Part shown: positions 21,858 through 33,602 of the stretch, piece by piece
Layout: each line of letters begins with the position of its first letter
How positions within the stretch are numbered: position 1 is the stretch's first letter
Assembly: GCA_038049695.1 (NCBI GenBank)
Contig: CP142461.1
Coordinates: forward strand, 25,179,001 to 25,243,000
Origin: Cinnamomum chago
Taxonomy: Eukaryota; Streptophyta; Magnoliopsida; Laurales; Lauraceae
DNA length: 64,000 nt
Direction: 5' to 3'
Notes under the pieces: generated by a model
What the model saw: only the letters and a program-made list of their open reading frames with translations
The model's database searches: none
What the model was told of the DNA's origin: nothing
Position numbers and translations under genes: made by a program

Positions 21858-22433
21858 AGGAGAGAATGGATTGAGGGGGAGTGTAAACCTTTATAGGAAG
21901 TATTAGTTTTGATCAAATTAACCCTTGGATTGCCTTTGGACCCTTAGAGACTACTTCCATACATGATAACCTGTTATGATTTTCATTTTCAATTTCTTTT
22001 GTTAACAGGTGCTACTAATAGGTATTTTCCTTGTTTCATGTGTGTAGGTACCTTTGCAATTTAATGGCAAAGGGGGAGAGAGCATTCAAGTTCTCAAAAG
22101 GGTGAAGAGAATGTCCAAGATTCCTAAGGGGAGAGAGAATGCATATCTTGCCAAAGGGAGAGAGAGGCATGGTCAAAGGGGGAGAGCAAATAGAAGAAAG
22201 AAAGCTTGGGAGCTAAAGAAGATGCTTGGCTAAAGAAAGAAAGAAGAGAAGAAAGCTTGAAGAATGATCAAGCTCCAAGCATCAAGAAGAATGAAGAAAA
22301 GAGCCCAAGAGCACAAGCTAAGTGGAGGAGCATCCAAGAAGATTTCAAGACTTGTCCAGCTTAGGGGGAGCTGAAGACTTAGTGTGTTATTTCAATGATG
22401 AGTAAGTTGCCATCAAATTGCAAAGGGGGAGAT
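21858..22433 (+). promoter_or_regulatory. 3' region of D with repeated purine tracts and the polypurine tract
   Basis: After the last stem-loop come several tracts resembling the polypurine tract: GAGGGGGAG (about 21872), CAAAGGGGGAGAGAGC (about 22069), AAGGGGAGAGAG (about 22118), CAAAGGGAGAGAGAGG (about 22153), CAAAGGGGGAGAGC (about 22174), TTAGGGGGAGC (about 22362). The last, CAAAGGGGGAGAT (22421-22433), abuts the 3' LTR and is the likely plus-strand primer. The words ACAGGTGCTACTAA near 22005 also occur, reversed, in element Z, linking the two families. Confidence 0.75.
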
Positions 22434-22933
22434 TGTTAGGGATTTTGTATTTGCAATTTGATGGATGCGTTTTCACTTTAGCATCATTTGAATTTTCACA
22501 CATGCATTGTTTTAGAAAATCTTGAAATCTGGTTTTATACAAGCATTGGATTTTAGACTTGTAGAATTAATGATTTATGCATGTTTTGTTTCTAAACTTG
22601 GATGCATTTGTTTTAGAATCCAAACTCTTTTGAAAACCTAATTCTTTGTGCATTACTTTTGAGAAATCAAATTGAGGATTTAGGTTTATGCCTTGCATAC
22701 TTTCATCATTTTCAGAATCAGTTTTGTATGCATTCAAATGTGAAAAGAGTTTTATGAAATCAAGCAAGCCTTTGGTTTTAAAGTTTTGAATCATTTTAGG
22801 ATTTTTATGATTCATGTTTTTAAACCCCTTAGAATGATTTAAAACATGTTTCCAAGCTTGGTTTAGTGGCCCAAAAATCCCCTCCAAGAAAAACCTTCTA
22901 ATGTGGAAAAAATGGGATTTTTGGTCCCAGGCA

Positions 22934-23090
22934 GTCGACCTGCAGTGTGGTAGGTCGACCTGCCACACTGCAGGTTGACTTGGCTCCTGAAGCTCCAACG
23001 GTCATTTTTCTGACCGTTGTGTGTAGCAGGTCGACCCCCCCTTTGCTAGGTCGACCTGCGACTAGCCGTTGGACTGTTTTTTGGTTTAAA
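22934..23090 (+). promoter_or_regulatory. U3 promoter module of D (3' LTR)
   Basis: GTCGACC words occur near 22934, 22953, 23029 and 23049. TCCAACGGTCA lies near 22994 and the reverse of TCCAACGGCTA near 23064. One palindrome unit present in the 5' LTR is missing. Confidence 0.62.
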
Positions 23091-23724
23091 AACCATTCTT
23101 TTCCCATCTTTCAAGGGGCTTGAACCATGAACTTTTGAGACCATTTTGGAGCCAAAGAAAGGGGAAGAAGTTGGAAAGGCTAGAGGGTTTCTTGGAAATC
23201 AAATGGTTGAGTTTTAAAAAGGTACATCTTACTTGTCATTTTGATTTCCATTAAAATTAGAATCTATGCATGTTTAAACGTTTGTATTTTCTTTTATGCA
23301 TGATTTCTAGTTTGTAAAGAGATGTTTAGCAAACTCAAAATCATCTTTGGTAAATTAGATTGGTTTGCAAACTCTCTTAACTAAATCACATACATTCTTA
23401 GATCTTATTATTCATACAACTTGTTTAGTTCATTTCTTCAAAGTTGTTTGAATCTTTTATGTGATTAGTTTTATCTTCAATCATCATTTTCTAAGCTTTG
23501 ATTTTAAAATGCATCAAGCATTCACTTAGGAGCTTCATTGTAGAAATTGATTGAAGTAAAGCATTCATACACTTGTGCACACACTTTAGCTTGTTTTAGT
23601 GTATGTTTGTAATTTGTTTTAAACTTTCATATTAGCCTATTTTAGAGGCAAATACATTGTGCTTAAATTGTATCTCTTAGAGTGTTCTTTTGTGAAGACA
23701 CCTTCTTAGAGAAATCTTTATTTG

Positions 23725-23962
23725 TAAAGGTTATTGCTTAGCCTAAGAAAAGCATTGTGTAAAGGTTATTGCTTAGCCTAAGAAAAGGATTGTGTAAAGG
23801 TTATTGCTTAGCCTAAGAAAAGCATTGTGTAAAGGTTATTGCTTAGCCTAAGAAAAGCATCTTGTAAAGGTTATTGCTTAGCCTATAAAAGCACATTGAG
23901 AGGTTGTTGTTTAGCCTAGAAAAACAACATTGTAAGGGTTATTGCTTAGCCTATTGAAAAGC
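23725..23962 (+). repeat. About 33-bp tandem repeat in the D 3' LTR (seven units)
   Basis: GGTTATTGCTTAGCCTA units run to the CATAAATAGTGG boundary. The two extra units lie near 23760-23830, where AAAGGATTG and AAAGCATTG variants alternate. Confidence 0.8.
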
Positions 23963-24642
23963 ATAAATAGTGGAAATCCGGTGGGGTGATTGGATCACAA
24001 GTCGGTAGTGGACATAGGCATTGAGGCCGAACCACTATAAACCTTTGTGTTGTGGTGATTGCTTTTGTGGTGATTGTTTATATTAGCTTCCGCATATTGT
24101 TTGATTAATCATCACATGTGACTAGTTTATGTTAAGAAGTTAAAATTTGTTTAAATTGGTCATAATTGTAGCTCACCCTATTCACCCCCCCCCCCTCTTG
24201 GGTTAGGATCCCAGGACTTTCAATCTTCCTCTCTTTCACCTTTGGTTCCTTAGAATTACTAGTAGGGTTTTCTCTTGAGGATTCCACCATCTTCTTGAGA
24301 AAAGAGATTTAATACGGGACATAGCGTGGAAGATCAAAAGGAGTTGAAGATTCTGAATTGGATAGTGAAGTTGTTCATCATCAAAGTAAAGAAATCAAAT
24401 TCTCCATTAGAGCACAACAAAGCTCCAAAGGTATATCTACGTCCTTGTATGTTGTGGATTTCGTGGTAGCATGTTTATGTGTTGTTTTCTATCTTATAAA
24501 TAGTATATGTTGCTGTACATGGCTATGAGATTGAGGGAATTACATCCTGGATTGGGTTTGTTGCATTCTAGACAATTGATCCCTGCATCAAGTGGGTCAA
24601 AAGTTTTTGAAACCTGTCTGAAGGCCCACCTATATTCAAACA

Positions 24643-25193
24643 GTGCGCACTTACCAATGATAAATCCGTTAATTGGCACAAGGGGATAATGTAGATAGAT
24701 TCCATCTTGATCATTGCATGTTCCCACAGTCCTACTACCATGTACCCAAGACACCGAGGTGTTGACCTACAGTTGGCCTCACTCAGTGGTGACTCAAAGC
24801 AAATGAAAAGATAGAAACTTGAGTTCATCAATGTCTCAGGATTGAGAGCCTATTGCTAGGGAATTATGAGAGCGATCCTTAAATGGAGACAGTATTTGAT
24901 AAGGTGCTTCTCATGGTCCTTCAATACATCCAATGTACCAGCACTATGATCCAGAATCTTACATTCTGATGGTCGAGACAAATCATACTATCTCATAGTG
25001 ATCAAAGTACTGGAACCTTGTCAGATGAGATGCCCAATCTCATCACTGGTTGTGAAGATATTTTAAGTATAAGATTTGTGACACATATCTCCCGTATGTG
25101 GATCTCATCCATATACATATATCACATCTAATATACTAATGGGACCCGGTTTATCTCATGAACCATTATGTCATATATATTGGTCATGTGCAT
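24643..25193 (-). mobile_element. LTR B, third piece
   Basis: Reverse complement of 15550-16105 of the + strand LTR (for example CTTACCAATGATAAATCC). It resumes LTR B directly after the end of the + strand copia element and stops at TGTGCAT (25187-25193), where the gypsy insertion begins. Confidence 0.78.
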
Positions 25194-27178
25194 TGTCACG
25201 CCCCCAAACCAGAACCTCGGGGGCGCGAATGGGATTAAGCATAGTTATATTTTTCTCCCAAGATCCGCGTGTGTGAAGACAATACATTCCAACATGTTCT
25301 GAATATTTCGCGGAAGCTTTCGTGGCGTGGCAACCCGGAGTCCGTGGCCATCGGATTCCGCTTCGTCCTCAACCTTTAGCATATAGCTATTATATCAAGA
25401 ATCATATCAGACTGGAGTAAACCATCACAACAAAGTACAGGGCTGACAGTAACAGGATATTACATTCCCATATATGTTCAAGTTACAAATTAACAATGTA
25501 CATTAATTAAGAATCCCAAGAAAAAGCCTAATAAAAGCCATACAACAATAAGCTATTAACCACTACCCCAAATATGACGTAGCTCCGATGTCAAGCTCAA
25601 TGTCTACATGACATAGCCGACAAAACAACCTGCAAAACATGGCTCCACAACCAACAAAAGCACTCATCTTGGGACGAAGAAGTCTGGACCTGAGTACCAA
25701 AAGTAGTGGGTCAGACACGACGGTCTGGCAGGTGGATAAAATGATAACAAATATACTGAAGAATAAACATATGATAAATCATGCTATTTGATCAAATGCT
25801 GCATATAATTACACGGTTGCAAAATCGTAGATCTCTGACAAAACATGTATTCGTTTCAAGCATGGGTAAAACATGAAGATCTAATAAAACATATGTTCAT
25901 TTACACCATCTATAAAAGCATAGATATTGGACAATCGGGTGTTCGTCTAAAACATGCATGAATATAATGGTATGACAAAACAACGTTCATTTGAAACTTA
26001 GGTAAAAGCATAAGTATTCAACAAATCGGGTGTTCATTTAAAACAATGTGTAAACAAAGAATTCTGACAAAACTAATGTTCATTTAAACATATTTCAAGT
26101 ATGGATATTTAACATATCGGGTATTCATTTAAAACAGGTATAAACATAGGAATCTGGCAAAACACGTGTCATTTAAAACATATTTCAAAGCATGGATATT
26201 TAATAATTCGGGTATTCATTTAAAACATGTGTAAACCTAGGGATCTGACAAACCAAATGTCATTTAAAGCAAAGCACGGATATTTAACAATTCGGGCATT
26301 CATTTAAAACATGTGCGTGTACAAAGAACAGTAAATAATATAATAATAACAACTGAATTCACCTTGGAGAATATTAACACTTGTTTAAATAATAACTTTC
26401 ATAAAGGAAATGGATCATTTATCGGAAACAAATAAGCAATATAAAACATGTCGGGTATCCAAGGAATCGGGAACTGGCAAGATGGCAATCACAAAAAGCT
26501 AAGTCCTCTATCACCGAAGTGACAAGAGTATAACGGGACGTTGGTCTCAGTCACACAAGGTGAGGAGACTCAACGCAAATCATATATACAATATAAATAT
26601 ACGGGAACGGGACCACGGTAGCGAACCGGGTATCGGGATGAGACCACGGTAATAACCGGGTTTCGGGATCCAAACTGCAGCTGGCGGGACGGGAGGGGAT
26701 CTCCAAGTCAGTGGATCAGACTGACAAGGTTATCCAAGCTTAGTGATGCTGACTCATAGGTCAAATAACAAATCGAGACATATGCAAGCAAATCAAGTAC
26801 AATAAATAAACGAGCAAGACGGGGGTGCTCAAAGGCACACTATCGTTTCATGTCGGGCAATACGTTTCGGGACAAATAACTGTTACTAGTGTAACTTCAA
26901 TGCTTTCGAGAAAACAAGTCATGTAATGTAAATCTTGGAGATGAAGGAATATAACGAACTATACCATTTCGGGAAAATATTGATTTCAAGATCTATTAAA
27001 GTGAATAGGGGTCCCGTATGTCGATTATTGAAATGACTTGGTACTCCTTGAGTTTGAAGACATTCCGGGCTCCTTATGCACTTCGGATTTTCAAAACTTC
27101 GAATGAGATCTTCGTGATATGGTTTCTTCCTCCAATGTTCTCGTACAATGCTTAATAAATGTCCTTGACATAGAGAGG
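25194..27178 (-). repeat. LTR of gypsy family X, partial
   Basis: 1985 bp from TGTCACGCCCCC to ...TAGAGAGG. Later parts (CTAAGTCCTCTATCAC, GGATCCAAACTGCAGCTGGCG) match LTR Y at 28099 and 28311, showing a family link, but the first third is different. The far end of this LTR type is probably 42286-42624. Confidence 0.7.
25845..26340. repeat. Minisatellite of 84-91 bp units in LTR X
   Basis: The word TCGGGT/C with TTCATTTAAAACA downstream recurs near 25935, 26026, 26117, 26208 and 26292. Each unit also has GGATCTGACAAAAC-like and GCATGGATATTTAA-like segments. About five degenerate copies; LTR Y lacks them. Confidence 0.75.
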
Positions 27179-27402
27179 TGTTGGAATATAGGTGGACCTT
27201 CCAGACAGGTTTCAAAAACTTTTGACCCACTTAATGTAGGGATCAATTGTCTAGAATGCAACAAACCCAATCCAGGATGCAATTCCCTCAATCTCATAGC
27301 CATGTACAGCAACAACTACTATCTAGAAGATAGAAAACAGAACATAAACATGCTTCCACGAAATACACAACAATCAAGGATGTAGATATACCTTTGGAGC
27401 TG
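27179..27402 (-). mobile_element. Fragment of a B-type LTR between gypsy LTRs X and Y
   Basis: It starts TGTTGGAATATAGGTGG and matches the first 220 bases of LTR B (6932 onward) in the same orientation, then is cut at GGAGCTG where LTR Y begins. It is preceded by AGAGG, a possible target duplication. The rest of this LTR is absent, as expected if it was lost in the X/Y recombination. Confidence 0.75.
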
Positions 27403-30400
27403 TGTCGCGACCCCGGACCGGGAATCCCAATCCGGGATCGGGACGCTAATGAATGAGATTGAAAGGGATATACTTCGACAATAAATCACTTATTTAACTT
27501 CCCACAGGTGTCCGCGGTGAGGATCTCACAACCATCAATGAATATTTCTTTTAAGTGCGGAAGCGTGTAGTAAATCAAATAGTCAAGCCATCCTTGGTCA
27601 TAAAGGCAATAATACAGCTTTAAAGAAACTGTATCAGAATGAGCAATGATCTATAGCATGTTACCCAAGTAAGTTAAAGTTTATACAAATATCTTTTAAT
27701 TACATTTCCCAAAAATAGAGGCCAACAAAGGCCAATATACAAAATACTTCCCCAAAATGGTAAGGTCTCTCATAACCATCAAACGTCTACATGACGTCAT
27801 CGGCACGCCACTCAATCAACTGCTGTGGTTCTACAACCGCCTCCTCAAGCTCCTCCTCGGGATAACCAACGACGGGACCTGGGTACCAAAGAGTAGGTCA
27901 AACACGACGGTTTGGCAAAAGGACGTAATTATAAAGACAATATGGAAATACATGAATTTACCTTCAAAACATGCAAACCTGTTTAAATAACAATTTCTAT
28001 GAACGTGATAAAACATTTATCCAAATACAAGGATGCAATGTAAAACATGTAAGGTGACCAAGGAAACGGGAAACAAGCAAGATGGCGACCACAAGAAGCT
28101 AAGTCCTCTATCACTACGGTGATAGAGCAAGTACTAGGCACTGATCTCAGTCACTCGAGGTGAGGAGAAACAGTGGATCTCATATAAATACATATACATA
28201 TATAATACTATACATGAGACCACGGTAGCGAGCCGGGCATCGGGGACCACAGTAGCAATCTGCGGCATCGGGACAAGACCACGGTAATGACCGGGTAGCA
28301 GGATCCAAACTGCAGCTGGCGGGACAAGAGGGGGATCTCCAAGTCGGTGGATCAGACCAACAGGGTTATCCAAGCTTAGTGGTGCCGACTCATAGGTCAA
28401 ATACAACCGAGACACATGCAATTAAATCAAGTACAAGAAATAATCAAGCGGGCAAGACGCGGGTGCTCAAGGGCACACTATCATATCAAAAGGTGCAATG
28501 CACTTCGGGTCAAGTAACCATTCCAAGTGTATAACAATGCTTTCGGGAAAACAAGACAAGTAGTGCAAATCTCGGGATCAGTAAAGTACTGTAAGCAATT
28601 GACATTTCGGGAAAATATCTATTTGAAATGGATAGGGACCCCGTATGTCGATCACATAACAATTTGGTACTCTTTGAGTTTAGGGACATTCCGGGCTCCT
28701 TATACACTTAGATCTTTTCAAAACTATGAATGAAATCCTTGTGATATGGTTTCTTCCTCAAATGGCCTCACACAATACCTAATAAATCTCCTTGATATGG
28801 AGGGGTTCCCAAAGAATATCCCCAATGCGTTGAAACAGTCGAACGTTGTCCCAAACATAACCTAGGCCGGACGACCCGCATCGCTCGAGCAGACTGTAGG
28901 GTTCGCTCGAGCGAGTCGCTCGCTGGGAAGGTTGTCTGGGTGAGTTCGCTCGAGCGAACTCATTGGGTCGTGCGGTTATTTAAATGCGTTCGAGCGAACA
29001 ACTCACTGGAATGAGTTCTGGGATGACCGCTCGAGCGAAAAAGGGTGCGTTCGAGCGACCAAGCCACTGGAATGCTCCGAACCCTTTCTGGACAGGTCGC
29101 TCGAGCGAAGTGTCATGGTCGCTCGAGCGAACTGTCCAGGAACAGATTCCGGACCAGTTCAGCTCCTCTCTATTTCTCCGTTTTACAACCTCCTTTTTGC
29201 CCTTCTTACACATCAAATGAGGAGTCTAAAACCCCATTCCAACTACTTCAAATCTCCAACCATATCCATCCCATTCTCCTCCATCAACCATACATTGAAA
29301 ACAAGGAAAAAGGGAGAAGGAAACCATTTCACAATATGTGCATTTGAAACAAAACAAGAAAGAATTAAAAGCTATGATCAAACACATCTTTGTAATCATA
29401 AATGCACTAACAAGGCTCTTCATGAGCATTTATTTCAAAGCAAGACAATAAATAGGCATGAGAGAGAATTAATGAAACCAACCACATTTCTCACAAAACA
29501 TTAAAAGCTCTAAAAGATCATATTATCCACTTGCCTCAAGTCTTCTAACAATTGAAATCAAGCTCTGACAAGTCTCCCAAGCAAGGAATCCAAGCTATGA
29601 CAAAAATCCCCAAAACAAACAAACCCTAAAAGAGTCAAAACCATGAAATAGCAAGGAAACCTTCCAATAATAAAGGTGGGGCTTCTCTATGGCCAAAGGA
29701 CTACAACTCTAGAAGATGAAGGGGAATACTTACTTGCAAGGTCCTCTAATGGCAATGGTAAGCTCAAAGGAAATCTTGAAATGGATGGTTTGCTCCACAA
29801 AAACTATTGAAGGAAAGCTCTCAAGGAGATGAAGAAGGTGATGGCCTCTAATCTCCTCTTGGTGCAAGTTTGGGAGTGGATTGAGTGATGGAAAGCAAGA
29901 AGAAGAAGGAGTTGCTCACAAAGCCCTAGTTCTCTCTCTTGTGCTGGAAAATGACAATGGAAGGGAAGGGTCTCCTCTTGTAGCAAGTGAGGAGTGGGCT
30001 CCACCACTAACAATCTACTTAGGCTGAAATCATCTCTCTCGGGACCTCGGATGAATTCGACGAAGAAGGAAGAAATGTTCGTCGAAATATCTAGTTTCCA
30101 AAAAGTATAGGTTTCGCGGTTTTCGGGAATATCAAGTTTTGGGTACAGATTTAGTGTGCAATGACTGTTTTACCCTCAAGGCTATGAAATCGGGTTTCGG
30201 GATCTCAAACGGGGACGGGATCAACATGAAAGTTGTAGGGATCATCAAAACGAGTAAAACGGGATTAAAATCATGAATGTAAAATCTCCGATAAATTCTC
30301 AAACAAAATGCAATGTCATGCAAAAAGGAACCTCCAAAGGGTCCTACTAACACAAGGCAATCAAAACTCTCCAACACTAATACGAAAGCTATACCAAACC

Positions 30401-30487
30401 CAACTAAGCCAAAAACACTAATCAAGCTTAGCACTAACACGCAACTTAATTAGCACTAATCGGGTTCACTCGGGTCGGGGTCTTACA
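27403..30487 (-). repeat. 3' LTR of gypsy Y (left side)
   Basis: 3085 bp, from TGTCGCGACCCCGGACCGGG to GGGTCGGGGTCTTACA. The first 245 bases are nearly identical to 42042-42286. It lies directly beyond the polypurine tract of the minus-strand element. It contains a GC-rich palindrome cluster at 28884-29132. Most of the rest (29151-30487) shows no recognisable feature. Confidence 0.82.
28884..29132. promoter_or_regulatory. Cluster of TTCGCTCGAGCGAA-type palindromes in LTR Y
   Basis: About eight copies of a CTCGAGCGA core lie near 28884, 28904, 28946, 28989, 29028, 29049, 29098 and 29120. The most complete, GTTCGCTCGAGCGAAC at 28944-28959, is a perfect 16-bp palindrome. A TTATTTAAATG word at 28977 could be TATA-like on the minus strand. 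By analogy with the copia LTRs this may be a U3 control region; direct evidence is lacking. Confidence 0.55.
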
Positions 30488-30503
30488 TCCTCCACCCCTT
30501 AGG
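30488..30503 (-). promoter_or_regulatory. Polypurine tract of gypsy Y
   Basis: On the minus strand CCTAAGGGGTGGAGGA directly precedes the LTR start TGTAAGACCCC. The pol stop codon lies within this tract. Confidence 0.75.
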
Positions 30504-30580
30504 GCATTTGGTCCTCCAAATGAAATATAAGACTCACCTCAGGTAAAAGATGTGGATATTTCTTCTGCACTTGGTCTCAT
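30488..30580 (-). pseudogene. pol: Last about 30 codons of gypsy Y pol, separated by copia Z
   Basis: The minus-strand frame continues the chromodomain-like tail interrupted at 37228. It reads ...KKYPHLLPEVSL... and stops in the polypurine tract. The 5 bases CTCAT (30576-30580), with CTCGT at 37223-37227, are the duplication made by Z. Confidence 0.7.
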
Positions 30581-32153
30581 TGAAAGTCCAAGATCGAATC
30601 CTAGAGGGGGGGGGTGAATAGGGTGAGCTCAAAGTCCTAGACCAATTTTAATTCTTTTAGCTTTTAAGTCTCTTATGCTTTGAAGGAGAATAAAGAAATC
30701 AACCAAGGGAGCATAATCCATAAAAAGAAAGCATAAAGACAATCACCATAACACAATCACATATAGTGGTTCGGCCAAATTGCCTACATCCACTCCCCGG
30801 TACACCTACCGGTATTCACTAACTTCAAATAAGGTTTAGGATCACTTCAAACCTTACAAACTATGCTTTTCAAGGCTAAGCATAAACCTTTACAACATAT
30901 GCTTTTCAAGGCTAAGCATGAACCTTTACAACAAGGAACTTTTCTCTTAAGAAATATGCCTAATAATGCATGGATAAAGAGAACAAGGAAATGCAATGAA
31001 GTGCCTCTTAATAGGCTAATTTGAAAGTGAAAAACTCAAGTTCTAGAACAATGCATGTGAATGACAAAGTTTATGTGAAATGCATTTACTAGAAAGTTAC
31101 TCTTTCTCTTTTTGAAAAGACACAATCTCAAATGTTTCAAAGATGATAAACATATGATTGAGAAAGAGTGAGTTGTCTAACACATGAGTTGGACAATGTG
31201 AAATATCTTGTTTTGAAAGAAGACAATTTAAAGTCTAGAAGGTTGATGTTGAAACAAGAAAACAAACTTCATGTGAAACAATGACAACATGTTGTATTCA
31301 TGGAATATGAGATTACTAAAGTATTAGACATGTTATGAAAGACAACATTTTAATATGAAAGCAACTTGTTAATCATGCATTGAGAAGAATCAAAGATTTG
31401 AACCAAAACATGATTGTAAAAAGACTATGGATTAAAGGAAGCACACCCATTTGAAGATCAAAGGTTCATTTAGTGGAATGGCTTCATAATCCCTTTGAAA
31501 ATGCTCTTGAGAAGTTGCTTAGCCTTGGCCTCAAAGGTCTCTCAAATCTCAGCAACTTTCTCCAACCAAAAAGCCACTTTTTATAAAGATAAAGTTGCCA
31601 ACGGCTAGTTCTCGGTCGACCTAGAAACAGGCCTCGGTCGACCGAGAAAGCACAACGGTCATATTTCTGACCGTTGGCATGTTACAGTTCAGGTTCTGGA
31701 AAAATGACTTCCAGTTGTCTCGGTCGACCGAGACCTGTATCTCGGTCGACCGGCGACACTGCCGGGAACAGCCCAGATTTTTGACAAATTAGAGAAACTT
31801 GTAACTTTTGAGGGCACCTTCCAAGGGACTTTTAAACACATCTACCAAGCATTAAATCATGACTGAAAGAAGATGAAAAGTGAGATTTTAAAGCCATGAA
31901 AACTCCCAAACACAATAATGAATTTAAAGTTAGAAACTTTGGAAAGCTTGGAAGGATTTTTGAAATCAAAGACTCCAAGAACTGAAGAGTCAACCTGAAT
32001 ATGAAAACCATGCATTACAATTGATAAAAACAAAGATTTAAGAAGTTGAAATATGCATGATGATCCTATGAATAAAACCATGTATGAATGAGAGGACAAG
32101 CTTATGAAAGTGAATGCATCCTATCAAATTGCAACAAAACAAAAGCTCTAACA
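30581..32153 (-). repeat. 3' LTR of Z (complete)
   Basis: 1573 bp. It has a nine-base G-run at the U5 end, GGTTCGGCC block, TGCTTTTCAAGGCTAAGCAT units (30862-30940) and promoter module at 31578-31757. The shared part differs from the right LTR by a handful of substitutions seen by eye, suggesting a fairly recent insertion. Confidence 0.87.
31578..31757 (-). promoter_or_regulatory. U3 promoter module of Z (left LTR)
   Basis: TATA-like CTTTATAAAAA (minus strand, about 31577-31587) lies next to CAACGG (31599), then GGTCGACC words near 31613, 31636, 31731 and 31744, with AACGGTC...GACCGTT at about 31653-31675. Confidence 0.65.
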
Positions 32154-32166
32154 ATCTCCCCCTTTG
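32154..32166 (-). promoter_or_regulatory. Polypurine tract of Z
   Basis: Minus strand CAAAGGGGGAGAT abuts the LTR start TGTTAG. It is identical to the tracts of D and E. Confidence 0.85.
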
Positions 32167-32543
32167 CAATTTGATGGCAACTCTTGAAGCTTGAACTCTC
32201 TTTCAATCTCCTTTCAAACTTGAGCAGCAACAACTTTGGATATTAAGGAGCTTTTGGATAATTAAGGAGCATTTGGATCTTTTGGAGCTTTGGATTTTCC
32301 TTGCGGGAGCGACGACAAAAGACGACCAACCTAAAAGCTAACACTCTAGCCAAAGCTACTCCCCCTCAACATAGGCAACCCTTGAATCTTCTCCCCCTCA
32401 ATTGGAGAACTCTCTCCCCCTTTGACATCTAATTGCAAAGGAGCCTGCCCATTAAAAATAAAACACATAACCTTGTTAGTAGCACCTGATTATAAGAGAT
32501 ATATAAAAATAAGATAAGGAACAGGTGATTAGCCAACAAGAAT

Positions 32544-33602
32544 TTAAAACACAGGGCAAGGGCCAATGCCCAATTGATGTCTCAAATTAATGAAACGATC
32601 ATTTCCAAGGGGTTTAGTGAACAAATCAGCCAATTGGGTATCTGTTGGGATAAACAACAACTCAATGGTGCCTTGGTCAGCATGATCACGCAAGAAATGA
32701 TAGCGAATGTCAATGTGCTTAGTGCGAGAGTGCTGAACAGGATTTTTTGAGATACTGATGGCACTTGAGTTGTCACACATGATAGGCATGCATTGTTGTG
32801 GAACATTATAATCTAATAAAGTTTGTTTCATCCACAACAGCTGGGCACAGCAGCTACCTGCAGCAATATATTTAGCTTCTGCAGTAGACAAGGATACATA
32901 ATTTTGCTTTTTGCTATGCCAGGCTACTAAGCAGTTCCCTAAGAAATAGCAGCAACCACTAGTGCTCTTCCTATCATCTATAGATCCTGCCCAATCTGCA
33001 TCACTATATCCAATTAATTGCAGAGTTGAGTCATGAGGATACCAGATACCATAATGAGAAGTCCCATTAATATATTTTATGATACGTTTAACAGCTTTAA
33101 TGTGAGACTCTCGGGGGTCAGATTGATACCTAGCACATATTCCAACGCTAAACGAGATATCAGGGCGGCTAGCAGTGAGGTAGAGAAGGCTTCCTATCAT
33201 GCTCCTATAAAGTTTTTGGTCAGCTTTTTTACCCTGAAGGTCACTAGAGATTTTAGTAGTGGATCCCATAGGATTGCAACTAGTCTTAGATTCTCCTAAG
33301 CCAAACTTTTTCACTATTTCTAGAGCAAACTTGGATTGACTAAGAAAGATACCTTGATCAGTCTGACTCACTTGTAATCCTAGAAAGAACTGAAGGGGTC
33401 CTACCAAACTCATTTCAAAAGTGGAGCTCATTAACTTAGAAAATCCTTGAGCAAGAAGATCAGATGTTGATCCAAAAACAATGTCGTCAACATATATCTG
33501 AGCAATGAGAATATCTTTATCAACCTTTTTAATGAATAGAGTCTTGTCCACATTCCCACACTCATATCCATTTTCAAGTAAGTGACTTGTCAGCTTTTCA
33601 TA
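32544..33602 (-). pseudogene. pol: Z pol, second part: reverse transcriptase catalytic end and RNase H
   Basis: About 350 codons in the same frame as the upstream pol ORF but separated from it by one TAG (33603-33605). The reverse transcriptase catalytic motif YVDDIVFG is at about 33475. Then come copia landmarks TASRPDISFSVG and HIKAVKRIIKYINGT, and RNase H with GYSDADWAG, STSGCCYFLG, LSTAEAKYIAAG and CDNSSAISISKNP. The tail ends LADLFTKPL...GIGPCPVF. Everything is open and looks functional downstream of the stop. 32167-32543 between this and the LTR holds purine tracts and ACAGGTGCTACTAA-like sequence shared with D. Confidence 0.85.

Larger units (their letters stand above)
16776..24222 (+). 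mobile_element. Non-autonomous gag-only LTR retrotransposon 'D' (TR-GAG type)
   Basis: 5' LTR 16776-18519, 3' LTR 22434-24222. Ends are TGTTAGGGATTTTG and GGACTTTCA. Flanks ATCAT (16771-16775) and ATCTT (24223-24227) look like a target duplication with one mutation. Inside are, in order, a primer site, a decayed gag-like ORF, about 1.8 kb of stem-loop-rich non-coding DNA, a series of purine tracts and the polypurine tract. No protease, integrase or reverse transcriptase is present. This is the layout of terminal-repeat elements that keep only a gag-derived gene and depend on a partner for pol. It is inserted in the 3' LTR of the older copia element. Confidence 0.85.
22434..24222 (+). repeat. 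3' LTR of element D
   Basis: 1789 bp, same ends as the 5' LTR. It carries seven rather than five GGTTATTGCTTAGCCTA units, 11 rather than 12 C in the terminal run, and one fewer GGTCGACC repeat. Confidence 0.88.
15438..24642 (+). mobile_element. 3' LTR of the + strand copia element, split by element D
   Basis: It starts TGTTAGTTTTATGGTC at 15438, runs to 16775, resumes after element D at about 24228, and ends CCTATATTCAAACA at 24642. It is the reverse complement of LTR B, which it lies inside. Its own length is about 1.75 kb. A TATA box (GGCTATAAATAGAGG, about 16685-16699) and U3 repeats lie upstream of the D insertion point. Confidence 0.82.
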
